A stretch of DNA of 64,000 bases from an uncultured Saprospiraceae bacterium (lineage in GTDB: Bacteria > Bacteroidota > Bacteroidia > Chitinophagales > Saprospiraceae), in the NCBI GenBank assembly GCA_937927575.1, contig CALBEE010000135.1, forward strand, positions 1 to 64,000. Reading direction: 5' to 3'. The position numbers were made by a program, and so were the translations under genes. Numbering within the stretch: the stretch's first letter is position 1; each line of letters opens with the position of its first letter. A model generated the notes under the pieces. The model was not told the origin of the DNA and ran no database searches. It saw nothing but the letters and a program-made list of their open reading frames with translations. This document shows, one piece after another, positions 28,491 through 38,522 of the stretch.

Positions 28491-31400
28491 TTACCTAATC
28501 AATGTGATATCGCCACTGAGGATTTGTGATCGACCATTTATATCATTATATCGTAAGTAGTAGACATAGACACCAGACATGGCTGGATTGCCTTTATAAT
28601 CACCAGTCCATGTTTGATTGTCAACTCTTGGATCATAATCTTCTGCAACGAAAACATTATTTCCCCATCTATCATAGATTAATAAGGCCTCCACATTTTC
28701 AATCTTTTCAAATGCTTCGACACCAAAACTAGAACTGTTGGCATTAAAGATATTCGGTAAGATTACTTCTACTTCTGGTGGTGTGCTTGAGATTAATGAA
28801 ATCAGAATATCATCTGACACAATACATCCATCATCGTCAGTAATAGTGAGCAATACTAATGATTCATTAGAAGGATTAAGCGTTAAATTTTCGTAAGTAG
28901 GCGCATCTATAGTCGATTGATTTACGATCCATTCGTAAAGACTGATGTCATCATCTAATAAATTAGTATTAGATGAAATAGTGGCTGTATCACCTTCTTC
29001 GATAATAATATCGATACCTAAGTCTAAGAATATTTCTAAAGGATCATTTACTACAAATCCTGATAAGATATCACATCCGTTTTGACCTATTCCTTCAAAA
29101 ATGTATGTTCCTGGTGAAAGCATATTTTCATCCATTAGACTTTCACCATCCTCATCATATAATTGGTAAAAGTTTTCAAAAGGGATTCCATCTTGATTAA
29201 GTACTTCTATCGAACCATCATCAATTCCAAAACAAAGTGGATCGGTAACATTGATCTGAACAGACTCATTTTCATTGATTTGGACAAATACTGTACTTAT
29301 ACTCTCAGGGCATGATTCTATTTCTGATCCTACGGTATAGTTAAATTGATAAGAACCAAAAGATAGATCGCCAAGATTTAGAATGCCAGATACTGCATCA
29401 AAAGATTCAGTATCATTGCTGCTCCAAGATCCACCAGCATCATAGTTTTCTATCAAGTCAAAAAGTACAATATTCTGAATTTCTGATAAACAATATTCGT
29501 TAACTGAATTTATACTCTCTCCAGCACTAAGAGATTCATTGATAATTATCGCATCAAAGAATGTACTGTCACATTCTTCATCTAATCCAGGTAGTGTATA
29601 GAAAAATTCTACTTGACCTGTAGATTCGGTACCAATAGTTACATCTGGTACCTCTACTACGATATTTACTCCACCTTCAACGAGCGTCCAATATCCGAGA
29701 TCGACATATTCGGGTAAGACGAAATCATTAAGATTGACTACTGAGCCACCTTCACAAACCTCAGGAAGTGGTAATATTACTTCTGTCGGACATCCTATTT
29801 CCAAACAATCTTCTACGGAAATGATAGTCGAAGATATCTCATTGCCACAGATGTCATCTACAATAGTATAGGTATAAATATAATCGCCTATTTCCATCCC
29901 ACTAAAATCTATAATGCCACTCACCGCCATGCCATCTTGATCTGTCCACTGACCTTCTGCAGAATTATTTATAATAAGATCATTGAGTGCTATACTTGTA
30001 TTTCCTTCAGAAATTTCGTCACATAATGATATACTTTCGACTAATTCTAAACTCGGACTACTTGTAATATTTACAGTGGCTACACCTTCAAATGTATTTT
30101 CACAAAAGAATAATGGAACTACATAAGCAATCGATACAAAGCCAGATCCATCCATAGGAACTACAACTTCGGTAATTCCCTCCTCTGTAATTTCAATTTG
30201 AAAATCCGTTCCATTCGTATTGGATATTCCAACAATTATTGGAACTTGACCAACGTGATTGATAGGAATAATTACATCTGTTGATTCGCAAAAAGTAAGC
30301 GCTTGATCTTCTATGAAAGTTTGTGAAGGTCCAAACCAAATTACCGGTCTTCCAAGATCGGTTACAGTACAATTAGAGTTCAGAGAGTTTAAACTAAATT
30401 CACCACCATTATAAATGACTGCGGTAACAAAATAGGGGATCATGGTGCTCATAGAAGTGGCATCAAAAAGGAAAAATGGATCCGCTGAAACAGATATAAT
30501 ATCAGTAATTTCTTCTCCAGATGCACTATGTAGAACATAGATTAGTGAATCTCCTTCTGCGAGAGTGAAGTTTTCTACGGGTGTAATAAACATAGTATCT
30601 TGTATGCAAGCTCTAATCAAGTCCTGAGCATTATCTTCAAGTTGACTTTGACATTCACAAGATTTATTAAAAACGGTATTTATAATTTCACATTGATTGT
30701 TGTCGAATATATTTAATTCGAGATCTGTACCACTTGCTGCGGTAAGCAAAATAGTTTCTCCTTGCTGTACTTCTTGACCATTAATTGTGTATGGATAATT
30801 ATCACCTTCTATCTCATAATTGATGATGTAATTTTCGTTGTCATTATCACAAAAAATATCTGTGACTAAAAATTCCGATTGTGGGAATACTTCGACGGTG
30901 ACAGTATCCGAAGCGGTGCATCCTTCATTGGTAACGAACCGTACAATATTAAATGTACCAAAGGTATCCAGATCAACAGTAGTATTACTGGGTAATGCTG
31001 AGAATATAATCGCTTGCAACTCAGGTAATGTCCAAACTCCAGATCCTCCACTATCCGTAGATGTAATATCGATTATTGGGCTGCATGATGTGAAGTCATC
31101 CATCACTGATACGGTTGGTATATTGGTAAAGGTAATGTCGATACTATCCGAAGAGATACACGAATTATTTAAAATATTAGAAGCTGACACTACGATTGTA
31201 TACGTTCCTTCTTGATCAACAGAAATATCTATATTATTCGAACTATTTTCAGTAGTGGTCAAGGTGGCTCCATCTGGAGCGTTGGAATTTATCCAAGTTA
31301 CGTTAGTATTGGCGACTTCTAGAATATCTGCCGTTAGATTAGTTTCGAGGCCACAAATTGATAGGTCCTCACCTAGAGAAATATTTGGAGTATCGAAAAA

Positions 31401-34400
31401 TATAATAGGCTGTCCTAAGGAAACGGAGAGGCAAGGATCAGATAAATCTACAGTGCCATTGATTTCATTTCCTACCACATAAGATACATAGAGAGCAGTG
31501 TTAAAAATAGTAGGAACAAAATTATCGAATACACCATCTATACTCTCCGCAAGAGGAAATTGAATTATATTTTCATCGCCAGTATGTAATACATAGATGC
31601 CAGTATCATTATCATCAAAAAAGAAGTTACTGTTATTGTTTACTTGAAATGTTATCGAGTTTATAGTTTCATCATAGCAAAGTTCTATAATGTCATTTGG
31701 CATCGTCCCAGCTTCTGATGTGCATTCTATTGAACAATTATTATTTGTAGTAATCGTATTCGACATACATCCATTTACATCTGTAACTACATAGTCAGTA
31801 CTGATGCCGTTTGGAGTTGCAGGTGAAGTGAATGTTGATCCAGAGATGGCACTTCCATTTACAAGATAAGGCGCTTGACCTCCACTAATATCAAAACTGA
31901 CTGTGTAATTTTCATTTGCCTCATCACATTCATAAATGATATTACTAATAGTAGGCGGAGACGAAAGGATAAATGAAACTTCTTCAAAAGCTGAGCAGGG
32001 TCCATTATTTTGCTCATAAGCTAAAGTGTAGGTGCCTGCAATATCAACTGTAGCAATAGTATTAATTGCATTGTTGTCAGACAGCGTTACAGTACTTCCA
32101 GTAGGACTGGATATGACTGTCCAAATACCATCTATGGCAGAATTGGTATTAGCAGTTAGATTGAATACATCACATCCTATCTCTGGATCACTAATAATAT
32201 TACTAATGATAATTTCTTCGTACCAAGTAACGGCTTGTCCAGTAGCTACACTCAAACACTCATCCGTATAGTCAACACTAGATCCATTCTGATTACCAAC
32301 TACAGCAGAGATATAATAAGTCGTACCATATATCATCGTGGGTAAAAAAGAAAAAGTACCCGTTTGATTTTCGTCAATGATAGTTCCGATTGTATTGTCG
32401 CTACTTGTATGTAAGATGTATATCAAGGCGTCATTACCGTCTAATGATTCATCTTCATTATTCACCGATGTAAATGGTGCTTGACCACAAATCTCTATAG
32501 CTTCTGTAGGCATAGATCCAGCGAAGGAATCACAGTTGCATAAAAAGATTCCTGATACTGATTCGCTCTCACATCCATTAGCATCAACGATTATATAATC
32601 ATAACTATCGCCAGAATTAATTATTGGAGAGAAAAAAGTATTACCCGAAAATTCTACACCATCTACTGAGTAAGGTGATACTCCGCCAGTTACTTCTATG
32701 GTAACTGTATAATTTGAATTGTCATCATTACATTCAATATTAATGACGTCCACAGCGGGTATCTCTGCACCAGCAATAGTGACTTCTTCAGTAACAGAAC
32801 ATAGACCATCTGCTGTAGAATAAGTAATGATAAAATCACCTACTCCTTCTAAAGTGACATTGGTTGATATCCCATTAATATTACTAAGTGTACTTGTCCC
32901 TCCAGCTGGATTGGATACACCCCAATTTCCTGCAATAGGCGAAACTTGAATAGCCGTCAATTGAAATTCTGAGCCACAAGTGTTTAGTGGATCAACAGTA
33001 ATTCCGGTTAGTTCAAAAGGTTCTGAAAATATTATTGAAGTACCATCGGCAATGTCTAAACAAGGATCTGCCAAATCTACAGTGCCACCTACTTCATTGC
33101 CAACAATGTAGGCTATGAAATAAGTAACCATATAATTTAAGGGTGATACAAATGTAAAATCTCCTGTGTTATTTTCTAAAATAATAGAACCAAGTGGATC
33201 AGCTAGATCCGAATATAAAATCCAAATTCCGGTATCGTCACTATCCAAAAAGGCGTCTCCATTATTGGTGGCAGTGACTGTTTCATTTTCGCAACTCACT
33301 AAGAGATCTTGGGGATTAATAGTACCAGCATTACTCTGACATTCGCATTCTGAATTTCCTGTTAATATTAGATCACCGCAATCTGAGTCATCACTAATGG
33401 TAAAACTATAAGGGTCGTCATTAAGAAGAGCAGAAGTATAACTGTTGCCTGTGATCTCTGTACCATTTACAGAATAGGGAGAAAGCCCACCGATGATATC
33501 AAACGAAACAGTATACATATCACCAGAACATTCTACCTCGACATTTTCTGTTTCTATAGGTTCGGTTACAGTAAAGGCTACTTCGATAGATTGATTGCAT
33601 TGATAAGTAAATTGTAGTACGAAATCCGCAACATCTAAAAATGGAAAAGTAACACTTACACCTGTTGTTGAATTATTTAAATTATCAAAAACAACAACAC
33701 CTACTGGAGCAGTAACGACAGTCCAAACACCTACTCCATCACCACCATCTATCAATACACTTACATCAAAATCTAAAGTACAAAAATCGCTTGGAGTGTT
33801 ATTCGTAAGCTCATTATCAATCACTGTAATATCTAAGCAAACTTCTACATTTTCTCCACAGTCATTTATGACTTCGATACAAAGTTCTGCATTACCTGTA
33901 GTAGCTTCATTATCAATTTGTACATCTACATTATCATCAGTGGTACTTCCAACAATACTGGCATCACCACTTATGGTCCATCCAACGATGGTGTTCTCGT
34001 CTAATCCTGTAAGTGTATAATTAATTAAATTATCAGGGCAAAGTTCGTCAGGACCTTCAATCATTAAGTCATCAGAAGATGAAGCATTAACCGTTATCGA
34101 TGCGCAAGCTTGTTGATCACCACAAGGACTAATATTGACAATACATATTTCAATATCTTGATCCGTCTGAGGAGTAAATGTAGTAGTAGGTGTACCTGTC
34201 GAAAGCATCGAAAACGAACCACTATTAATCTGTACACCATAAGTGGCATCTGGATCATAATTGAGCACAGTTACAGAAGAAGATTGGCCAACACAAATTT
34301 CTGTTTCGAAATCAAGAATAGGTAATTCAGCTTCAGGAGCAATATCTATTACATAGCATCCAGCACCCAATTCTGCGCAGATGGTACCATCAAAAATTAA

Positions 34401-36986
34401 ATCTTGAATATCTAAATTACTATTACTCCCATTTGCAGGAGGAAGAAGTGATTCATCTGTTAATAAATACGATAATCCACATACCCAATATTGTCCTGTA
34501 GGAAAACCAGTTAGATCAGCATTTTCATCATATGCTTCTAATGTGCCGATAGAACCACTTTCGTAATTGGAAATGGTAAAAGTATATCCATAATCAGCGT
34601 CTTCGTTCTCATCATTTACTGTAGGATTGAGTTCTATATTATCTGATTCACAATAAGAAAGATTAGAGATATTTATATTTCCTGCTTCAGCCGCACAGCC
34701 GCATTCTGGATCTCCACTTATTTCTAAAGGTAAACATGAAAAGGCGTCAGTTAGGGTTAACTCATACGGATCATCATCTATTAAATCAGATACGAAAGTA
34801 GTTCCGCTGACTTCAACATCATTTACAAAATAGGGTGCCAATCCTCCTGAGATGTCAAAAGAAATAGTATACATATTACCCATACAAATTACTTCGACAT
34901 TAGACGCAGTAAGCGGATCGTAAACTATAAAATCAACTTCCAAAGTTTCGCTACATTCAGAAGTAAATAATAAAGTATAGTCACCGACAGCATCTACAAT
35001 TACATCAGTAGAAGATTGGTTGGCATCATCAAATATGACACTGCCTGGAGCACTTATTACACTCCATAATCCCGTTCCAAAATCACCATTGATTAAGACT
35101 TCAACGTTAAATTCCAAATCGCAGAAATCCGGGAACGTCGCATTTTCCAAATCAATTTCAGTTACAGTAATCGTAATGCATTCTTCTACATTTTCACCAC
35201 ATTCATCAATAACTTCTACACAAAGTTCTGCACTGCCAGTGGTAACGACATTATCTATTTGCACATCTACATTGTCGTTAGTGGTGCTTCCCACTAAACT
35301 AGCATCACCACTTATCGTCCATCCAACAATTGTACTGGAACCAAATCCTGAAAGCGTATAATTGGATAATATATCAAGGCAAAGCTCGTCTGGACCTTCA
35401 ATCATAAGATCGTCAGCAGAGGATTCGTTTACAGTTATATTTGCACAAGATTGTAAATCTCCGCAGGCGCTGAGAATAGTAAAACATATTTCTATATCAA
35501 TGTCGTTTTGGGGTATAAACTCGGTAGTCGGAACTCCAGTAAATAACATCGAAAAGGAGCCACTATTTACGGTAACATTATAAATCGCATCTGGATCGTA
35601 ATTGAGTACTGTTATTTCCGATAATTGACCTACACATATTTCAGTTTCAAAATCTAAAATAGGTAGTTCAACTTCTTCTTCTATCACAATTAGGTAGCAG
35701 TGATTATCAAAGTCACCACAAAAAACTTCATTATTAATGTCATCAATGATATCAACATCTGTATTACTTCCATTCGCTGGAGTCAATAGTGATTCATCTG
35801 AAAGTAAATAGGAAAGACCACAGACCCAATATTGACCAGCATCATATCCACTTAATATGGCATCTTCGGAATATTCGATAAGTGTACCTATTCCTCCGCC
35901 TTCATTGTTGAAGATGGGGAAATTATATCCATAATCGCTATCTTGATTTTCGTCAGTTACTTCAGTCAAAAGATCTATCACATCGAACTCGCAAAATAAA
36001 TCTTGACCAATTACAAAGAAACCCGCTTCAGCTGCACATCCACAATCTTCAATAATCACTGAAGCACAAGCAAAACCAAAATTTGCGCATAATGATCCAT
36101 CATCAATTAGATCATTTATATCATCATTGGTATTACCAGAATTGGTGGCAGGAAGTACATTCTCGTCAGCTATTAGATAATTAAGTCCGCATATAAAATA
36201 TTCTCCAGGATCGAATCCGGTGAAGTCAGCCGTTTCACTATAACCTATTATTTCATCAGTCGAACCTCCCAAAGTCGATAAGATGACCCAAGTCGTGGTG
36301 TAGTCTGGATCTGTATTATCACCAGTCACTATAGGTGCAGCCTCTATAGGATCATCTGTATTACAAAAAGTTTGAGTAGAATTATCAAAAGTGCCCATAT
36401 CCGCTTCGCAGACGGATGCCGAGCAACTCAATCCTGTACCGTCACAAAAAGTGATGGACCAATTAGTAACCTCACCAATATCCGCAGTTACTAAATCATT
36501 AACTTGTAATGTCCATTCTCCATTAGCGCTTCCTGTTAAGTCACTAAAACAACCATCTCCAGGATAATAGATGCCGTTATAGCTGCTGTTGGATCCAAAA
36601 TCACTAGATGTATATTCATTATTGGCTCCAGGATCTGGAGCAACTGGACCTCCACAAGATACAAATGTTATGTCCCAAGTACTGTTACTTGTGGATCCAC
36701 CAGCACCATCAGCAAGTAAAAATATGGAGGATCCATCTGGTGCAATCAATAATATTTCGATATCAGAGATCCAAGAATGTTCGTATTGCAGCGATACTTC
36801 ACAAATCGCTTGGCCACCACTATTTAATGTTGCATTGGTAAGACCGGAAACATCAAGAACCGAAGTTACCGTCTGTACATCCAAAATATCTACTGGACAA
36901 TCAGTACACTCGCAAGTTTGAGCGTAAGTAATATTTGTAGTTATACTTAGTATTAAAACTAGAAGTCGAAAAATTGGTTTTTTCAT
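28491..36986 (-). CDS. Giant P-domain surface protein, T9SS type B cargo
   Basis: The 2831-aa protein has a signal peptide (1-22). An N-terminal proprotein-convertase P-like domain (about 35-180) shows SDIEILLIAPDGSSIFLL and GEWTLQVNDLV. A very long array of beta-rich repeats follows, each beginning with a cysteine-rich signature (CAAEAG, CDSFAG, CTSEAG, CQSQ). The end (about 2740-2831) is a gliding-motility-associated, type B sorting domain (IYDRWGNNVF, then GVYVYYLRYND). Two adjacent ~447-residue units (encoded by about 33350-36040) are close copies. Such proteins are exported by T9SS and serve adhesion, matrix or gliding roles. It lies 76 bases downstream of the RskA-like gene, so it may be read from the sigK-like operon. 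Confidence 0.9.
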   Translation of the reverse strand: MKKPIFRLLVLILSITTNITYAQTCECTDCPVDILDVQTVTSVLDVSGLTNATLNSGGQAICEVSLQYEHSWISDIEILLIAPDGSSIFLLADGAGGSTSNSTWDITFVSCGGPVAPDPGANNEYTSSDFGSNSSYNGIYYPGDGCFSDLTGSANGEWTLQVNDLVTADIGEVTNWSITFCDGTGLSCSASVCEADMGTFDNSTQTFCNTDDPIEAAPIVTGDNTDPDYTTTWVILSTLGGSTDEIIGYSETADFTGFDPGEYFICGLNYLIADENVLPATNSGNTNDDINDLIDDGSLCANFGFACASVIIEDCGCAAEAGFFVIGQDLFCEFDVIDLLTEVTDENQDSDYGYNFPIFNNEGGGIGTLIEYSEDAILSGYDAGQYWVCGLSYLLSDESLLTPANGSNTDVDIIDDINNEVFCGDFDNHCYLIVIEEEVELPILDFETEICVGQLSEITVLNYDPDAIYNVTVNSGSFSMLFTGVPTTEFIPQNDIDIEICFTILSACGDLQSCANITVNESSADDLMIEGPDELCLDILSNYTLSGFGSSTIVGWTISGDASLVGSTTNDNVDVQIDNVVTTGSAELCVEVIDECGENVEECITITVTEIDLENATFPDFCDLEFNVEVLINGDFGTGLWSVISAPGSVIFDDANQSSTDVIVDAVGDYTLLFTSECSETLEVDFIVYDPLTASNVEVICMGNMYTISFDISGGLAPYFVNDVEVSGTTFVSDLIDDDPYELTLTDAFSCLPLEISGDPECGCAAEAGNINISNLSYCESDNIELNPTVNDENEDADYGYTFTISNYESGSIGTLEAYDENADLTGFPTGQYWVCGLSYLLTDESLLPPANGSNSNLDIQDLIFDGTICAELGAGCYVIDIAPEAELPILDFETEICVGQSSSVTVLNYDPDATYGVQINSGSFSMLSTGTPTTTFTPQTDQDIEICIVNISPCGDQQACASITVNASSSDDLMIEGPDELCPDNLINYTLTGLDENTIVGWTISGDASIVGSTTDDNVDVQIDNEATTGNAELCIEVINDCGENVEVCLDITVIDNELTNNTPSDFCTLDFDVSVLIDGGDGVGVWTVVTAPVGVVVFDNLNNSTTGVSVTFPFLDVADFVLQFTYQCNQSIEVAFTVTEPIETENVEVECSGDMYTVSFDIIGGLSPYSVNGTEITGNSYTSALLNDDPYSFTISDDSDCGDLILTGNSECECQSNAGTINPQDLLVSCENETVTATNNGDAFLDSDDTGIWILYSDLADPLGSIILENNTGDFTFVSPLNYMVTYFIAYIVGNEVGGTVDLADPCLDIADGTSIIFSEPFELTGITVDPLNTCGSEFQLTAIQVSPIAGNWGVSNPAGGTSTLSNINGISTNVTLEGVGDFIITYSTADGLCSVTEEVTIAGAEIPAVDVINIECNDDNSNYTVTIEVTGGVSPYSVDGVEFSGNTFFSPIINSGDSYDYIIVDANGCESESVSGIFLCNCDSFAGSMPTEAIEICGQAPFTSVNNEDESLDGNDALIYILHTSSDNTIGTIIDENQTGTFSFLPTMIYGTTYYISAVVGNQNGSSVDYTDECLSVATGQAVTWYEEIIISNIISDPEIGCDVFNLTANTNSAIDGIWTVISSPTGSTVTLSDNNAINTIATVDIAGTYTLAYEQNNGPCSAFEEVSFILSSPPTISNIIYECDEANENYTVSFDISGGQAPYLVNGSAISGSTFTSPATPNGISTDYVVTDVNGCMSNTITTNNNCSIECTSEAGTMPNDIIELCYDETINSITFQVNNNSNFFFDDNDTGIYVLHTGDENIIQFPLAESIDGVFDNFVPTIFNTALYVSYVVGNEINGTVDLSDPCLSVSLGQPIIFFDTPNISLGEDLSICGLETNLTADILEVANTNVTWINSNAPDGATLTTTENSSNNIDISVDQEGTYTIVVSASNILNNSCISSDSIDITFTNIPTVSVMDDFTSCSPIIDITSTDSGGSGVWTLPELQAIIFSALPSNTTVDLDTFGTFNIVRFVTNEGCTASDTVTVEVFPQSEFLVTDIFCDNDNENYIINYEIEGDNYPYTINGQEVQQGETILLTAASGTDLELNIFDNNQCEIINTVFNKSCECQSQLEDNAQDLIRACIQDTMFITPVENFTLAEGDSLIYVLHSASGEEITDIISVSADPFFLFDATSMSTMIPYFVTAVIYNGGEFSLNSLNSNCTVTDLGRPVIWFGPSQTFIEDQALTFCESTDVIIPINHVGQVPIIVGISNTNGTDFQIEITEEGITEVVVPMDGSGFVSIAYVVPLFFCENTFEGVATVNITSSPSLELVESISLCDEISEGNTSIALNDLIINNSAEGQWTDQDGMAVSGIIDFSGMEIGDYIYTYTIVDDICGNEISSTIISVEDCLEIGCPTEVILPLPEVCEGGSVVNLNDFVLPEYVDLGYWTLVEGGVNIVVEVPDVTIGTESTGQVEFFYTLPGLDEECDSTFFDAIIINESLSAGESINSVNEYCLSEIQNIVLFDLIENYDAGGSWSSNDTESFDAVSGILNLGDLSFGSYQFNYTVGSEIESCPESISTVFVQINENESVQINVTDPLCFGIDDGSIEVLNQDGIPFENFYQLYDEDGESLMDENMLSPGTYIFEGIGQNGCDILSGFVVNDPLEIFLDLGIDIIIEEGDTATISSNTNLLDDDISLYEWIVNQSTIDAPTYENLTLNPSNESLVLLTITDDDGCIVSDDILISLISSTPPEVEVILPNIFNANSSSFGVEAFEKIENVEALLIYDRWGNNVFVAEDYDPRVDNQTWTGDYKGNPAMSGVYVYYLRYNDINGRSQILSGDITLIR
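33350..34700 (-). repeat. Large in-frame tandem duplication, unit B
   Basis: Encodes a ~447-residue unit starting CAAEAGNINISNLSYC and containing DDLMIEGPDELC and TIVGWTISGDAS. It matches unit A (34700-36040) through most of its length. Boundaries are approximate. Confidence 0.75.
34700..36040 (-). repeat. Large in-frame tandem duplication, unit A
   Basis: Encodes a ~447-residue unit starting CAAEAGFFVIGQDLFC. It shares DYGY, QYWVCGLSYLL, LPILDFETEICVGQ and VGWTISGDAS segments with unit B. Boundaries are approximate. Confidence 0.75.
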
Positions 36987-37062
36987 GGTAACAGGCGGCT
37001 AGTATACCCTTAATATATGCAATTCTGAGCCGCACGGTTGCCTATCAACCCAATTGTCATTG

Positions 37063-37839
37063 TTAAATGCTCACACTCGCAACCAATTGACTTACATCTG
37101 GATGGTCTATTTCTTCTTGTAAATCTTCTAAAGTAATATTGAAACTATTCATTTCACTATCAAAGGATACCAGTTTTCCTAATGAAGATTCATCTATTTT
37201 AGCAATCAAAATCATCTTCCCTTCTTTATCTCCCCAGAGGCATAGCATCTTATTCTCGGGTATGCTTTGAGCATTATCTAAGTCCAAGATCAATTGAGAT
37301 TTATTCTTATTATAATGTGATACTAGTTTTAAATCTGGTGCTTTCGCATTTCCCTTTAATACGGTAGATTGAGTGTTGCTATCTTTGTAAAAAGCATAAA
37401 ATTTAGTTTCTGTATCGAATGATTTTTTGGATGCTTCACAAGATGATTCCAAGTTTTCATAGGCTATTTTTTCTTCTTTTAATTGCGCATCAAGTCTATC
37501 AATCTTTTGATATGACAATATGCAGATGATACCTAGTAATACGGCAGCGGCACCTGTCAGATATTTAATCCATGGCTTAGAAGATGAAGATGATATGATG
37601 TCTTTTTCTGATTTAATTTGGTGCATCACGCCCTCTTTCAATGAGGCAGGTGGCCTAATTTGGTGAGATTCAGCTAGATTATAAATTGTGTTTTCTAGCT
37701 CTTCATAGGTCTTCTTAACACTTGGGTGCTTGCTGATATATGAGGCAACTTGAGTAGATTCTTCTTCAGAAAGCAAGCCCATAAGATACTGTTCGAGTAA
37801 TCCGGTGTTGAGAAATTCTTCTGGTGTCATCCTATTCAT
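37063..37839 (-). CDS. rskA: RskA-family anti-sigma factor
   Basis: The 258-aa protein has a cytoplasmic helical N-terminal domain (FLNTGLLEQYLMGLLSEEES, about 9-28, typical of RskA). One membrane helix lies at about 89-107 (YLTGAAAVLLGIICIL), followed by a coiled stretch and a periplasmic RskA C-terminal domain (about 140-258, with KFYAFYKDSNTQSTVLKGNAK). It holds the partner sigma factor inactive until regulated proteolysis releases it (family knowledge). Its start overlaps the stop of the sigma gene by 4 bases (ATGA), indicating translational coupling. Confidence 0.9.
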   Translation of the reverse strand: MNRMTPEEFLNTGLLEQYLMGLLSEEESTQVASYISKHPSVKKTYEELENTIYNLAESHQIRPPASLKEGVMHQIKSEKDIISSSSSKPWIKYLTGAAAVLLGIICILSYQKIDRLDAQLKEEKIAYENLESSCEASKKSFDTETKFYAFYKDSNTQSTVLKGNAKAPDLKLVSHYNKNKSQLILDLDNAQSIPENKMLCLWGDKEGKMILIAKIDESSLGKLVSFDSEMNSFNITLEDLQEEIDHPDVSQLVASVSI

Positions 37840-38396
37840 ATAACGGCATTTAATAGGATTAAAAATAGAAGAACACCCTTGTCATATATTTCTTTTAGCA
37901 TACGCATGCCTACTCTTAATCTAGACTTAATAGTTCCTAATGGTGTTCCTGATTCTTTACTCCATTCACGTTGGCTGTATCCTTGAAAAAATAGAGCATC
38001 AATCACTTCTTTATATCTATCTTCTATGTTATCTAGTTTTTGTCTTATATCTATAGCTTCTTCATTCATACTAGTAGAGAGTAGTACGTTGTCAACTTGA
38101 TTTTGGATGTCGTCAATGTAGACTTTATTTATTCTTCTTCTATGATCTAAAGCTGTATTTCTAGCAATTGAATACATCCAAGTAAAGAGTTGAGATTTTT
38201 TTTCATCGTATTTATCGAAGTTTTTCCAAATTTTCACAAAAGTATCTTGAAGAGCATCATGAGCAATTTGTTCGTCGTAGATAACCCTTCTTATAATCCC
38301 ATATAGTGGACCCGAGTATCTATCATATAATAAAGACATACCCGATTCATTTCTGGATTTTAGTAAGGAGATTATATGTTTTTCTTCCGTTTTCAA
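37836..38396 (-). CDS. ECF sigma factor, SigK-like
   Basis: A ~187-aa ECF sigma factor. Region 2 is SLLYDRYSGPLYGIIRRVI and DALQDTFVKIWKNFDKYDEKK, with SQLFTWMYSIARNTALDHRRR. Region 4 is NIEDRYKEVIDALFFQGYSQREWSKE, then TPLGTIKSRLRVGMRMLKE. The start is uncertain: there is no early ATG, a TTG at 38396 gives the length used here, and a TTG at 38450 would add 18 residues. Its stop overlaps rskA. A hydrophobic tail (GVLLFLILLNAVI) at the C-terminus is unusual for a sigma factor. The fasciclin gene diverges from it, recalling the SigK/RskA regulon of mycobacteria. Confidence 0.88.
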   Translation of the reverse strand: MKTEEKHIISLLKSRNESGMSLLYDRYSGPLYGIIRRVIYDEQIAHDALQDTFVKIWKNFDKYDEKKSQLFTWMYSIARNTALDHRRRINKVYIDDIQNQVDNVLLSTSMNEEAIDIRQKLDNIEDRYKEVIDALFFQGYSQREWSKESGTPLGTIKSRLRVGMRMLKEIYDKGVLLFLILLNAVI

Positions 38397-38488
38397 ATTT
38401 ATTTTTTGTCTTCGAGATCCACTTTCACTTTTGTGACGTACTACTATCAAATTCCAAACAAAAATAGGATGGAATGATTTATTAACAC

Positions 38489-38505
38489 GAGATGCTATTC
38501 ATCTC
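38489..38505. promoter_or_regulatory. Inverted repeat in the sigK-fasciclin spacer
   Basis: GAGATG-ctatt-CATCTC is a perfect 6-bp inverted repeat 18 bases before the fasciclin ATG. TTAACA (38483-38488) followed after 11 bases by CATCTC could also be an ECF-type promoter, but I have no reference sequence for this sigma factor. Confidence 0.35.
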
Positions 38506-38522
38506 ACAAACTAATTAATGAT

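Noticed and set aside
30838-31215. Plus-strand open frames inside the giant 2831-aa gene
   Set aside because: They are antisense shadows of the giant gene's codons; they lack signal peptides or recognisable domains.
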